Shown here in pieces: positions 10,790 to 22,100 of a stretch of DNA of 64,000 nt. The position numbers and the translations under genes were made by a program. The stretch's first letter is position 1. Every line of letters begins with the position of its first letter. Under the pieces are notes generated by a model. It made no database searches and was not told the origin of the DNA. It saw nothing but the letters and a program-made list of their open reading frames with translations. The stretch comes from Harmothoe impar (taxonomy: Eukaryota > Annelida > Polychaeta > Phyllodocida > Polynoidae). Where the stretch lies: the NCBI GenBank assembly GCA_947462335.1, contig OX381707.1, forward strand, positions 80,004,610 through 80,068,609, read 5' to 3'.

Positions 10790-10840
10790 CCTGAGCTTGT
10801 ATATATACCCACATGAGGGGTGAACCCGGGCGTTCAGTTA
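10790..10840 (+). promoter_or_regulatory. TATA box and initiator
   Basis: TGTATATATAC at 10799-10808 is followed about 30 bases later by GTTCAGTTAG (about 10833), an initiator-like sequence. The surrounding 9.9-10.9 kb is CpG-containing and lies between divergent candidate genes. Confidence 0.4.
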
Positions 10841-11050
10841 GTACTGAGTCTATAGTCAAGTTCCACTCTCTAAACAGAGCTTTAGCTCCTCCGTCATCTA
10901 GACCGCGCGCGATTTTTGCTGAAGCAGCTAATCAATGGAAAGTAGAGAACACGTACTGGGACCGGAGAATCGATCAAAAACTGCTTCAGAGGCTTGTTAT
11001 CAGGTATTATCAGTTAAATCAAAATATTTCAAAACATCCAGCAAAGCAGG

Positions 11051-11101
11051 ATGGCATGTCCTACAAGGGTGTCGAGGCTGGAGCAGTGGGAGCTGAACCG
11101 G
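11051..11101 (+). CDS. Candidate first coding exon
   Basis: Downstream of the TATA box at 10799, ATG in the context AGGATGG opens MACPTRVSRLEQWELNR and meets a GT donor (GTAGTA) at 11102 in phase 0. A longer overlapping frame, 10813-11130, starts MRGEPGRSVSTESIV and is open for 105 codons, so the true reading frame is uncertain. No later exon was recognised and no family is assigned. Confidence 0.25.
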
Positions 11102-11224
11102 GTAGTATCCACACACACATGTATATATGATGGGGAAGGAGTGAGAGAGGGAGGGGTGGAGAAATCGAGGGACACTGAGGCAGAGAAGAAGAAGGGCATA
11201 ATGGAATGGTCCCACTTCTTCTAC

Positions 11225-11835
11225 CTGAGCTGATCCCCACCTGTAGCCCTGATGAGTGACTCCCTACTACTCCCCTCTCCCCTATAATGGATGCCATGAG
11301 CTTTAGAAGTACCCAAGCTACAGAAGTCATGCCACATAGATAGTAACTGGACATTAGACACCACCCTGAGCTGTTCTCTTCACACTGAGCTGCTTCAGTC
11401 TTCTCCAACCTGAGCTGCACTTCAACCGGAGATGCTTTCCAACCTGAGATGCTGCCTCACTTGAGCTGCAACCCAAAGGGGCTGTTCCCCTACCTGAGTT
11501 GCATCCTCAATTGAGCTGCTGCCACATCCTGAGCTGTTCCTCAACCTGAGCTGCTTCCTCACCCTTAGCTGCTCCCCAATCTAAGCTGTTCCCAAACTTG
11601 AGCTGCTCCCAAACCTGAGCTGGTCCCCACCAAATCTAAAGTGCTCCCCTATTCCTGGCCTGCTGCCCCTGCCCTCATTCCAGACTGAGTTGCTCCCAAA
11701 CTCTCCCACTTTCTGAGCTGCTGAAACATCATGAGCTGCTCCCTAACTGCTTCCTGATCCTGCTACCCCACCCTAACCTGCTCCCAAACCTGAGCAGCTT
11801 TCTCAACCTGACCTGTTCCCCACCCTGAGCTTATG
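11225..11835 (+). repeat. Degenerate minisatellite, CCTGAGCTG unit
   Basis: About 25 imperfect copies of a unit of about 17-25 bases reading (CA)ACCTGAGCTGCTCCCC fill this stretch. No open frame crosses it. Confidence 0.75.
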
Positions 11836-13237
11836 ACATCATGTACCAATAATTTAACACAATTTGATAACTAAATGTCAAGTTTAAGCAAAGCTGTTCT
11901 GGCAGATGAAAAGTAGGTTTAGTTTTTTGCACCTAGTTTCTGAGTTGTTTTACATAATATTATAATAAAAACAGACAACATATTTCCGATATAAATGTGT
12001 CCTTTATGATCAGTGACCAAATCCATAATAATAAAAAAAGACATTCAAGAATTAAAGGTAAATGTCCATATACCTGTTTCCTACCACCTTTTTTCTATGT
12101 GTAAATACTTTTTTTTTAAATTCGTAACCTTAAGAGTGGCCTCTACTGAGAGTGGTTCCAGGAACCAAAATACTGACACTGGGAATGTGGATCAGATTTC
12201 CCAGCATGCCCTGTGAGGAGAAGCATGCAGGAAATGAGGTATTAACTTCTTGTGTGCCTCAAGGTTGTTGTTATCGGAACCGGAAATTGGGGCCAGAAGC
12301 CCAAGGCAGGCTGTGAGGCCGAATACTAAACAGTATTGGAGTTAGCCATGACCTGAGAGCAGTACTGTGTAGGGCATCTGATACTTGTCCAACTGTATTG
12401 GATATGTTACTTAATAATTGTATAGCAATTTGGAGAACTTTGTTAACGGTCAATTATCAAATTCGATCCGTAATCCAAGCTAGTATGACTCCTATACTTT
12501 GCAGGAGCACTCACCTCTTAAAAGACAGACAGTATGTCTTTGCAAAATGAACTTAATTTGGGTCTAGGACCAAAGAAGACACAGGCTTCCCTGGTCAGCG
12601 CAGCCTTAACTAGACCTTCCCCTGACCTCCCACAGTTTGAAAGACATGTTGACATACTGGGCTCATGTCATGGCAGTAAAGGTCAGTGTCAGATTATCAG
12701 CTCCTGCCAGGTTATGATGCTCTCCTGCTGTCACTATTTGGTCTAGCTTTGGTCGCCTACCTCACTCTGTCCGTTAGGACAGCAACCTTACCTACTGCAA
12801 ACATAGCTCAGGTAAAATAGTGAACGTTTTAACAGTTGCAGATCTTACTGTGATGTTGAGCCATGATTTATGCAACATCTTAACCACAACATCCAAAGGT
12901 TTAACTCAGTTTTATTAATACCTGAGAGATTTAAATGTTTTGTTTCCCATGTTTATCTCCTTTCATTTCCGTCAAGTCATTTAGTGTAAAAGGTACGACT
13001 GTTAAAAAGGAAATTGCTTAAATGTGATGTTACTTTGATATGGGCGGTGTAAAATTGATGTTGGGCTTATACTTACAGTGCTAAATATTGAAATGTTAAA
13101 TGTGTGTATTACGTGGAATTAACTGTGATGAAATGACAATTTGCAGAGGAGTTATTCATATGTCAAAAGAATAATGCTTTATTTATGACTCCTTTTGAGT
13201 CTTTAGTTGTTACAGCAGTAACATTAACACTGCAAAT

Positions 13238-13268
<31 letters not shown>

Positions 13269-14090
13269 CGATAATTGACATATTTATATAATCTATTTCT
13301 ACCATTGCTATACTAAATGTATCTCTTCTCCATCCATTTCCCTCTGTACACTCCCCCACTTTAGCTCTAGCAGGCTGCCGCAAAAACCACCTCTGCACTC
13401 CTCCTAACACATACCAAACCTCAGGCCCTGTTTTATCTTAATGTCCCAAAATGGTAGTTAAAGTCTCAGCCACAGAGTAGCCAGAAGGTCTGCAATGCAA
13501 TTGGCCCTGGGCAATGTGGAACAGCCAAAGTCTGGACTAGGGATAAATCAATAGGTCGTTCGGCCCCAGACCACCAACAATGTAACACCAACAGGGACGG
13601 GTCAGACCTGGAGGGACTCTCACCAGATTCTGGAGTGAAATTAAAAGTTAGAATAGATCTAGCAGGCTCTTCTATAATTCTCTTTCAATTCAGAATGTAG
13701 AGCATAAACTGTGAAACATTCGCTTAAATAAAACCTGGCCTGTCATAAAAACACAGATTAAAACCTCATGATGATATAGATTTTGATGAGTGTCAAAAAG
13801 TGTGAAAATATATATATAGCTGGAATGTTTGAAGAGCTTAAGTTATTATGATGAAACTCTCCTGCAATAAACAGAGGAACAGTTAACCCTTTGTTTTATT
13901 ATTCTTAAACTTAGAGGTTTGCGACATGGCTCCATGTACCCTTATAATTATGATCATAAGACAGAAAGTTGTGTATCTTCTGACATGTATGATCAGATCA
14001 GCAAACACCACTTCATGAAAGTAAAATGAATAACCAACGATGAACAGATCCCAATAACCAGTAGTAAATCTTCATGAGGTTGCAATACTT
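11836..14090. other. No gene seen; TA microsatellite
   Basis: AT-rich sequence with a (TA)n tract at about 13241-13268. No splice-consistent exon was found. Confidence 0.5.
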
Positions 14091-14960
14091 TCAATCTTGC
14101 TGATATTGGTGAAGCTGGGATCAAGCTATACTTTGATGTCAAGAGTCCCGGCTGTGGGGACTGAGTGTGGCATAAGTTGTGCCTGACAATGAAAGCAGCT
14201 GTTTAGTCACCCATCAGCATCTAATGTTATACAATATTTAGCCATTGCTGCACCATATCGACCCTTTAAGATTTAATAGATGAATGGGTTGTGTTGAGAC
14301 TTTGTGTCCCACACTCCCCCGGCTGCCTGCTCCCTTGGCAGTTGAGAGTGAAAGAGGAGTGGACAGAACGTGGCAAGGCAGGGAAAGCCACAACAGGGCA
14401 TGAACGCTTGAAAAACCAGTGGAAATAGGTTTTTGGGGACAGGTGGGGAAGATGGTGGATGATAGGGCAGGAGATTGTGGGAGTAGGTCAGAACAAGAAA
14501 GCCCTGGGTAGCACAGATAAATAACTGAACTGACATCAGGGGGATAAGGTGGATAAGAGAATAAGAAATCTGTCTGACAGTAATAGAAAAATGCAGAACG
14601 GGACAGCCAGCGATTTCATGAAGACTCACGGAAAATTGACAATGGATGAAAAAGATCTTTCATTTCATCAGAGGGCTTCTCCTTGTGTGTTTTTCCTTTT
14701 AGTTGGGCTTCTGCAAATTTAAACTTTTCTACTTGTTTGAAAGTGCTGCTGTAGCTCTCTCTCTCCATCTTTAGTCTGTGAATAAGCAACATTTCAGTTT
14801 CAGCGACCAACTCCTCTAATATCCATATTACATTTCACGTGGCTTTTCCAGACACTATAGAAAATCCCAGACAGTGGTCCAATCAGGTAGAGCTCTACTG
14901 TGCACTGAGGGATACTTTGGCAGCCATTCTATAAAAAGCACATCACTTAAGAAGGAGCTG
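14090..14960. repeat. Dispersed repeat family, copy 1
   Basis: The segment around 14100-14220 (CTTTGATGTCAAGAG, GAGTGTGGCATAA) matches 48010-48120 and 60310-60420. The part near 14850-14960 (AGAAAATCCCAGACAG, AATCAGGTAGAGC) matches 51090-51200. No ORF of any length is shared. It is a non-coding interspersed repeat of more than 1 kb. Confidence 0.55.
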
Positions 14961-15022
14961 AGGCTGCACCAAAAGGGGTCTCTGAAAGTTGTAAAGACTC
15001 TTATCTAATCGACCAGTATTAA

Positions 15023-15241
15023 CCCTTTAAGTGTAGCATAATGCATTAATGGATCATGTCCTTGGTTGTCATGATGCATGAATTAAGCCCTGCCCAGTGT
15101 TGCATTCAAGCATCATGCCAACCTCATGAAGTTGAGACACTCCCGAAGGGTCAGCATGATGCACCAATGCAGCACCTGCAAGTTTCTTGCCGGGGCTCCA
15201 TTGGTGCATCATGACAACAAATGCCATCCATCCTTAAAGGG
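15023..15241. mobile_element. piggyBac-type MITE with TTAA duplication
   Basis: The element starts CCCTTTAAG and ends CTTAAAGGG and is flanked on both sides by TTAA (15019-15022 and 15242-15245). A TTAA target and CCCTTT-type ends are typical of piggyBac. Inside, a second inverted pair (ATGATGCA..TGCATCAT) is visible. It has no coding capacity. Confidence 0.75.
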
Positions 15242-17095
15242 TTAACATGTCATGCCAGGTAGTAGCATAGAACATCTGATGGCATGTAGATTGAGCTATG
15301 CCACGCTAATGTAGGAAGGGAGATTTCCATTATGGTTTATGAATATTACATGGATATTAGGACGTAGATATCGATTCCCTGGGGTTCCTGGGGAAATACT
15401 TTTACGAGACTGAATAATCCACATACAAGAAATGATAAGTTCAGAGTATTATACAGCACTAGTGGATATAATGGATATGTATATTAAATTTACAGCTGCA
15501 TGTATAAAGGTAATGTGTTCTCCCTAACAGTGTCCATGTCAATGGACCGACAGGGATGTGATATAAAGATCTTGATCTCTTCAGAAAATAGTGGAGAATC
15601 CTATTTTAGAAGGACAGATCATATCTCCTTGGAGCAATAACTATGAGGAGAACTTGAGCTATGCATTTCTCGCACCATTGGGTTCTTAGAAATGCTGGCT
15701 GAGAGGGAAAGGAGGAGGTTTTTGGTCTTCTTCCAACTGTAAAAGAAAGGTTCCCACACTAATAGAATAACTCAACATGTTGGCTACTTAAAATGTACTC
15801 AAACGATGATACTTCCAGAAATTCTAGGGGCTACAATTTCAATTCCCACCACAGACCACTAACAAGCTACGTCTCAACCACCACCTCTGAACCTGTGTCA
15901 TGCCATCCACAGCATCCTCCACCCACTTCCTGCATCCTGCCTTATAAAGGCAGATTTAACACTTCTGGAGGGCCCCCCCCCCCCTCTCCACGACCCCCCC
16001 CCCCCCCAGTATGCACCAATAGCAATCAGATAACTCTAACCCCCCATCTTCGCCTCTATATTACCCTATACTGAAATAATATATTAACATAAGACCTATC
16101 AGACAGTTTGAACCTTTCTTTAGGGCTTCCTGTTACTGTTAACTACCCCCTAAGACACCCCCCTCCCCATCCCCATCCCCAACCTCACCCCGAACTTATG
16201 GCCATGACATAACCAACACTTCCCCCTCGCCTCAATATTACACATACTGAATGAAATGAAAATTTTATGAATGGGCAACATATTAACTGAGCGCAACACT
16301 AGTGGGAAAATCTCATTCATCATTCCTAAACAAGGAGGACCATGGCATTTTGTAACCTTGACAACATGGTAAAAATATTAATATATCAAAACAAATTTAT
16401 ATCGATCTGATGTTTATTTTATTGATTTTTGATTCAAACACCAAGCGCCGTGTGAAAAACCTTTAATTTTACAACCTTGACAAAAAAGTAAAAACATCAC
16501 AATCAATAACAGCAAACTCAAATTGATCGGATATGTTTTCCCTGTGGGTAAATATGTATGATGATATACCATAATACACAACACATTTAAAAGTTCAGAA
16601 TGTCAGAAATCATGTACAATAGCTGTAGAGTTGGCTCTCTTACCCTCACTGTGTTTTCCATCTGTAGACATGTCACTCTCCAAGCACAGTCTCAAATAAG
16701 ACTCTGCCAAAAGGCCCGGACTTCAGGAACTCTCCTGTGGAACAAGGGAGGAAAAGGGTACTACTTCTCTGCTCTCCCATAGCTATCTCACACTGCCATT
16801 TCCATACACCAAAAATAGTTCCCAGGAATATGCCTAAATTCCCCCATAAAAACATGATCAATAGTTTTATAATTTTAAACAATTGTTGTCTACACCTTCC
16901 TTTACATAATTGAATCGAATCATAGATATATAACTACATATTTAAAAAGTATGGCTTAAGTAAGTTTTCATGGTGATCCACTGCTTTTTGGCAGAGAAAT
17001 AAGTAGTACCGTTAGACACGAATGAGATAATATGTTGGGAGATTGTAGACATGTGTACTGTGCCCGAGTGATGTCTAAATGTTGGGGCAAGATTA
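15242..17095. other. No gene seen; poly-C tracts
   Basis: Contains C runs near 15973 and 15999 and C-rich sequence near 16150-16190. No gene was recognised. Confidence 0.5.
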
Positions 17096-17274
17096 CCGTA
17101 TTCAACGTAATAAGTGACCTGGGCGTTTAAAGAGTTTTTAAAATTGCGTTTTTAAAGCTGTCTCCAATTGTCTCCAAAATCGTGAACTTTAAGCCTTTGT
17201 TCAAGTCTAAAAATGCGCCAATAAGGGGGGGGAGGCGCTTATTAAGAGGAAGGCACTTATTACATTGCATACGG
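17096..17274. mobile_element. MITE with CCGTAT ends
   Basis: The left end CCGTATTCAACGTAATAAGTG and the right end, which in inverse orientation reads CCGTATGCAATGTAATAAGTG, match with two differences. Inside are GCGCTTATTAAGAGG-type motifs. 179 bp, non-coding. Confidence 0.7.
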
Positions 17275-17904
17275 AAGTCCCATTTTCATGCCACCAATAA
17301 AATCAATCAGAGATCTACGTGATAGATATAACATTCCAGAGTACATCGTTAATAACATGGGTACAGATATTGTCTGTAACATAAGCTAAATTTTTTGTCT
17401 TAAAAATCAAGCTAGTCACAATGACTCTCGTTAATCTGTGACATCATATGTAATGCGATCAGTTTTTTTTACCATTAATAACTCCTATATTACCATACTA
17501 CAAAATACTATGTTAGTAATGAGGAATGGTGGAACTAGTGTAGTAAAAGAGACCATTAGTACTATTTTAAATGGCTATAATTCAAGTTTGTTTACAACTG
17601 CTGTAAGGTAATTTTTATGTCGGCCGTGCAAAATTACAGTAACCACTTCTTTAACCCATATTAAAAGAAACAAGATGCACTTCAAGTAGGTAAGGGGAGC
17701 GCCGCCATGAAATTCATCATTATTTTTGAGCATCAGATGATCATGATGCAAAAAAGAAATCCCAAATAAAATCCGTCTTAAAGGCGGGGTTTTACGGTAT
17801 ATGTAAAGTTCTTTTGAAATAAACACACTATAAATGTTTATCAAGCTTCAGAATAGCACGAAAGCTATGATGTAAAGTACCTCTAACCAAGAGCTACTTT
17901 ACCT

Positions 17905-18835
17905 CTAGCCTCTCAGAGCTCAGGGCCGTGTGATTTCCTTGTTACCAGTGTTAATGTAGCCACTCAGAGCTCAGGGCCTTGTGATTTCCTTGTCACCAGT
18001 GTTAATGTAGCCACTCAGAGCTCAGGGCCGTGTGATTTCCTTGTTACCAGTGTTAATGTAGCCACTCAGAGCTCAGGGCCTTGTGATTTCCTTGTCACCA
18101 GTGTTAATGTAGCCACTCAGAGCTCAGGGCCGTGTGATTTCCTTGTTACCAGTGTTAATGTAGCCACTCAGAGCTCAGGGCCGTGTGATTTCCTTGTCAC
18201 CAGTGTTAATGTAGCCACTCAGAGCTCAGGGCCGTGTGATTTCCTTGTTACCAGTGTTAATGTAGCCACTCAGAGCTCAGGGCCGTGTGATTTCCTTGTC
18301 ACCAGTGTTAATGTAGCCACTCAGAGCTCAGGGCCTTGTGATTTCCTTGTTACCAGTGTTAATGTAGCCACTCAGAGCTCAGGGCCTTGTGATTTCCTTG
18401 TCACCAGTGTTAATGTAGCCACTCAGAGCTCAGGGCCTTGTGATTTCCTTGTTACCAGTGTTAATGTAGCCACTCAGAGCTCAGGGCCGTGTGATTTCCT
18501 TGTTACCAGTGTTAATGTAGCCACTCAGAGCTCAGGGCCTTGTGATTTCCTTGTCACCAGTGTTAATGTAGCCACTCAGAGCTCAGGGCCTTGTGATTTC
18601 CTTGTTACCAGTGTTAATGTAGCCACTCAGAGCTCAGGGCCTTGTGATTTCCTTGTTACCAGTGTTAATGTAGCCACTCAGAGCTCAGGGCCGTGTGATT
18701 TCCTTGTTACCAGTGTTAATGTAGCCACTCAGAGCTCAGGGCCGTGTGATTTCCTTGTTACCAGTGTTAATGTAGCTACTCAGAGCTCAGGGCCGTGTGA
18801 TTTCCTTGTTACCAGTGTTAATGTAGCCGGCCATC
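17905..18835. repeat. 51-bp minisatellite, about 18 copies
   Basis: Units of exactly 51 bp (for example GTAGCC at 17956 and 18007) recur head to tail with very few differences. Variant positions are GGCCGTG versus GGCCTTG and TTGTTACC versus TTGTCACC. The first four copies alternate between two types, a partial 102-bp higher-order repeat. The last unit on the right is also the 3' end of the receptor gene's final exon and contains its stop codon. Confidence 0.95.
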
Positions 18836-19116
18836 ATTTTCCTTCCTGCAGGGATGAAGGAGCTGAACCTCTTGGGGTTAACCCGGCTCCACCTCCTCAC
18901 GTTCAGGGTCAGGTTGAGATCTTGCTGTGCTGTAGAGGCCGCGTCCCCGGGCCTCCCCCTGTGCCTCCTGTACAGGCAGCAAGCAGTAAGTAGCAGACTG
19001 AAGGTGAGCAGGGTACAGAGGGCAGCTATGATGCCGTGCCGGAATGGAGGGTACTCCCACGGGTTCTGCACGTAGCGGAGGTGTCCCAGGACATGCACCT
19101 GGCTCGCAAACAGCAC
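18787..19116 (-). CDS. Exon: membrane span and cytoplasmic tail
   Basis: The last exon ends TIG3 (VHVLGHLRYV), then has a 22-residue hydrophobic span (IIAALCTLLTFSLLLTACC) with a YRRHRGR stop-transfer signal and a tail of about 55 residues rich in arginine. The final residues YINTGNKEITRP and the TGA are encoded by the first 51-bp minisatellite unit. A weak GT donor (CTG-GTAACA) exists in that unit, so a longer isoform cannot be excluded, but no further exon is seen downstream. Confidence 0.8.
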   Translation of the reverse strand: MLFASQVHVLGHLRYVQNPWEYPPFRHGIIAALCTLLTFSLLLTACCLYRRHRGRPGDAASTAQQDLNLTLNVRRWSRVNPKRFSSFIPAGRKMMAGYINTGNKEITRP

Positions 19117-22100
19117 CTGCAACATCCATGTTGTAAAAGTTACTGTTATAAAAGTGGTTTGAAACATGGAAAGGTCATGTGATAACACTCTAATTACCAT
19201 GTCTGAACATATTCCTCTCAAATATGTTTCTTCTCTCGTTTACCTGTACAACAATTTGTAATGAATAGCCAGTCATTATTTCCTGAAACATATAATGGCA
19301 AGCATTGACCATTCCTACAACAAAAACTGCATGCATTAAAGTTTGAATTAAACTTCTATTTATACTATTTATCAATGTCCATATGTACATAGAGATGTCG
19401 AGGAACACTGTATTTCTAGAGATATAATATTTTCTTTAGCAAAGTATAGCCAGCATAAGGCAATATCATGTATGTAGATGATATTCTGATATGTCTGTTC
19501 TAAAATTTGTTTGGCAATTTTCAATAGAGAATGGGATATCAGTGAAGACAATAGAGCTCAGATTAGTGGCCAATTGTATTTTTTGTTGTGATTTTATAGA
19601 TACTGCAGTTTTACCTTCACAGGTATTTTGTTGTAGCCAATGTTATCATCAGAGGCAACTTTGGGTCGTGTCCTTGGTGGCTCACACCGGATGAGATTCC
19701 CAAGTACTTTGGTGTTAGCACACATGGAATTACCAATCCTGACGGTGTAAGCGTCTTCTTTCAGTCCATCCAACAACATTTTACCCTGAAAGTTAAGGAG
19801 GACAGGTTGTAAATGATACATTATGATGAAAAAACTCATTTAATGCTGTAACAACTTCTGAGGTATTCAATGTACATTCCAAAATGGCACATGGCTGCCA
19901 TGACAATTTTCATCATGGTACAATAGGGCACAACTATTAGAGTAGTTTATTTATTGAATATGATTGAACTACTCATGTTGCAAAAAAGGCAATCTGATGA
20001 AGAACTATAAAAAGTTTGAAATGTACTAGATAGTCATTCAACCTAATGCAACATTATTTATTGTCTCACCACTGTACCTATTTATCATGAATAAATCCAT
20101 TGTCAACCAAATGCACGCTCATCTAGTTTTTTTGACTACGATCTATTCTAAGTTTTCGAGAAGTTAACTCATTTTGTACCTTGATTTCCAGAAGGCGGTC
20201 GTAGACGGGCCATGTAGAAGTGAAGGTGATGAGGCCTGGCTCCAGGGGCTCAATGACGGGGTCTGTGTATATACTAATCCTGCTGTACTGCTGTAGGGCT
20301 GTACCAGTCAAGTTCTTATACTCCTCCACTCCATCCAGGCGGAACGATATCTCAACCACAAAGTTATCCCTGTTGATTGATGTTGCTGCCTGGCGACGTT
20401 TCCGCCTCTTGTTTATCAGATCAAGTAGTATGGGTGGAGTGGGACAGGACATCTGGGTGGGTGAGAGAAGGCTGCAGACCTAGAAAACAGGCAGCAAGCA
20501 TTGTGAGTATTGTGAGGTACAATACACCAGTTCTAAGCCTATCCTTTCTAATCTAGAGGGCTATTAGGTGTCCTCATACATTGTGAGGTGGCATATCCTC
20601 AAAATTATTACCTGCAATAAATGAGTGAGTCTCCTATGATAGGTATTTAACTACAAAAGGAGATTTGGTGGCCTAGGGAGCAAGTAGCTGGACAAGTGTG
20701 TGAGAGGTCCTGGGTTCGATCCCCAGAGAAGACCTGGCACCAAATCTTCCCAAGTGTAACAAGTTGTCCTGACAGGAGTCACGTCTGTAAGTGTCGGTAG
20801 ACAGTGGTGAACCTTCGGTGTCCTGGTCTCTCTATGGGGGTTGCTCCCAGTCAGAAGTTGAAGTCAATGACTATAGTTGTCAAGAGGTACTTCTTGTTAC
20901 TAGGACACTTGTTTTTAAACTAAGACATCACATGAGGCAAATCTTCTACCAAGTATTTAGTAATACTCACTGTTTCCATTGTGTATTGCTTCAGTGTAAT
21001 GAGTGATCTGACTGTAGTCACCATTATCCTGGTCCCCACTATATCCAGGTTTAGACCAGTTACTGTCAGCAAAGCACCTCCTCTGTGTAAAAATGGAAAT
21101 AAAAGTTACTGTCTATTAAGTATTATTAAGGTTGTGATTAGGGAATGTGTATGGCTGCTGCTACGGCAAGGGCTAGAAGTAAAGGTAGCAGTACATATAT
21201 AGGACATAGGTATATGATTAGGACAGACTCTTTATATTTAATCAATCAGGTGTAGCGGTTTAGACCCAGTAAAGTGTTAATTACAAAAGGATATATTTAC
21301 CCTGCAAACACTTTACACCTAATCCTGGTACTCACATACTGTATAGTCAATTAGGTTAGTTCAGTGTATTTATATATATGTGCATCCCTTGTCTAATGCA
21401 CTTTTGCCTACATGGACACAGTGGACAATGATCTACAAAACAGGAGGCCTAGAAGTTGTGAACAGCCAGATGGGAATACCTCATGTGACCTGTGGTGTTA
21501 CCCATATACGTTGCCATACACATTGTCGTCCTAACCTTGCTACATGTGTAGATTTAAATTTTACTTCCATCAAACAGAGTTAACAGCTTTCCCATTGTTT
21601 TTATAACTTGATACATAATAATGCATGTTGTTAGTAATACACAGCGAAACTGGTAATAATTACCAGTAGTACTTTTTTTTTGTCTGGAACTTGGAGATGA
21701 TTTTACAGAAATAACAGAAAATATCAACTTACGACAAAATTGACTCTTGAGGTTCGATCTTTGAGATAACAGGATCTCCTTGGTATTTGAATTTGTGTCC
21801 AGAGAGAGTTGTCTCGTTGGTAGAGATTATGACATCCAGGGACTGGTTCAAACGGGCAGCATCAGTTAGTGGTGCAGACTCACAGACGTAACTGCTAGGT
21901 GTGCTGTAAGACAAAGGAAATATGATCAATCAGTTGATGATTACAATTTATGATTCTGTCCTGTTATTTACAGTAATCTACAGGGCAGTCTAGAATGCTT
22001 CAGAATTGAGGAATAGGATTTGACTAGGAAATATGAATGTAGTAGTGACACGGCTAACATTGTCCTTGTCCAAACCTGCTTAGTTGATGATAAGTTGACA

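Noticed and set aside
11061..11420. Minus-strand ORF of 119 residues
   Set aside because: Proline- and serine-rich chance frame over the CCTGAGCTG minisatellite edge; no start or splice support.
17905..18835. CRISPR array
   Set aside because: The 51-bp units are adjacent without unique spacers; it is a minisatellite.
20700..20740. Functional tRNA gene
   Set aside because: The B-box is good but the arms do not form an intact cloverleaf; a SINE head fits better.
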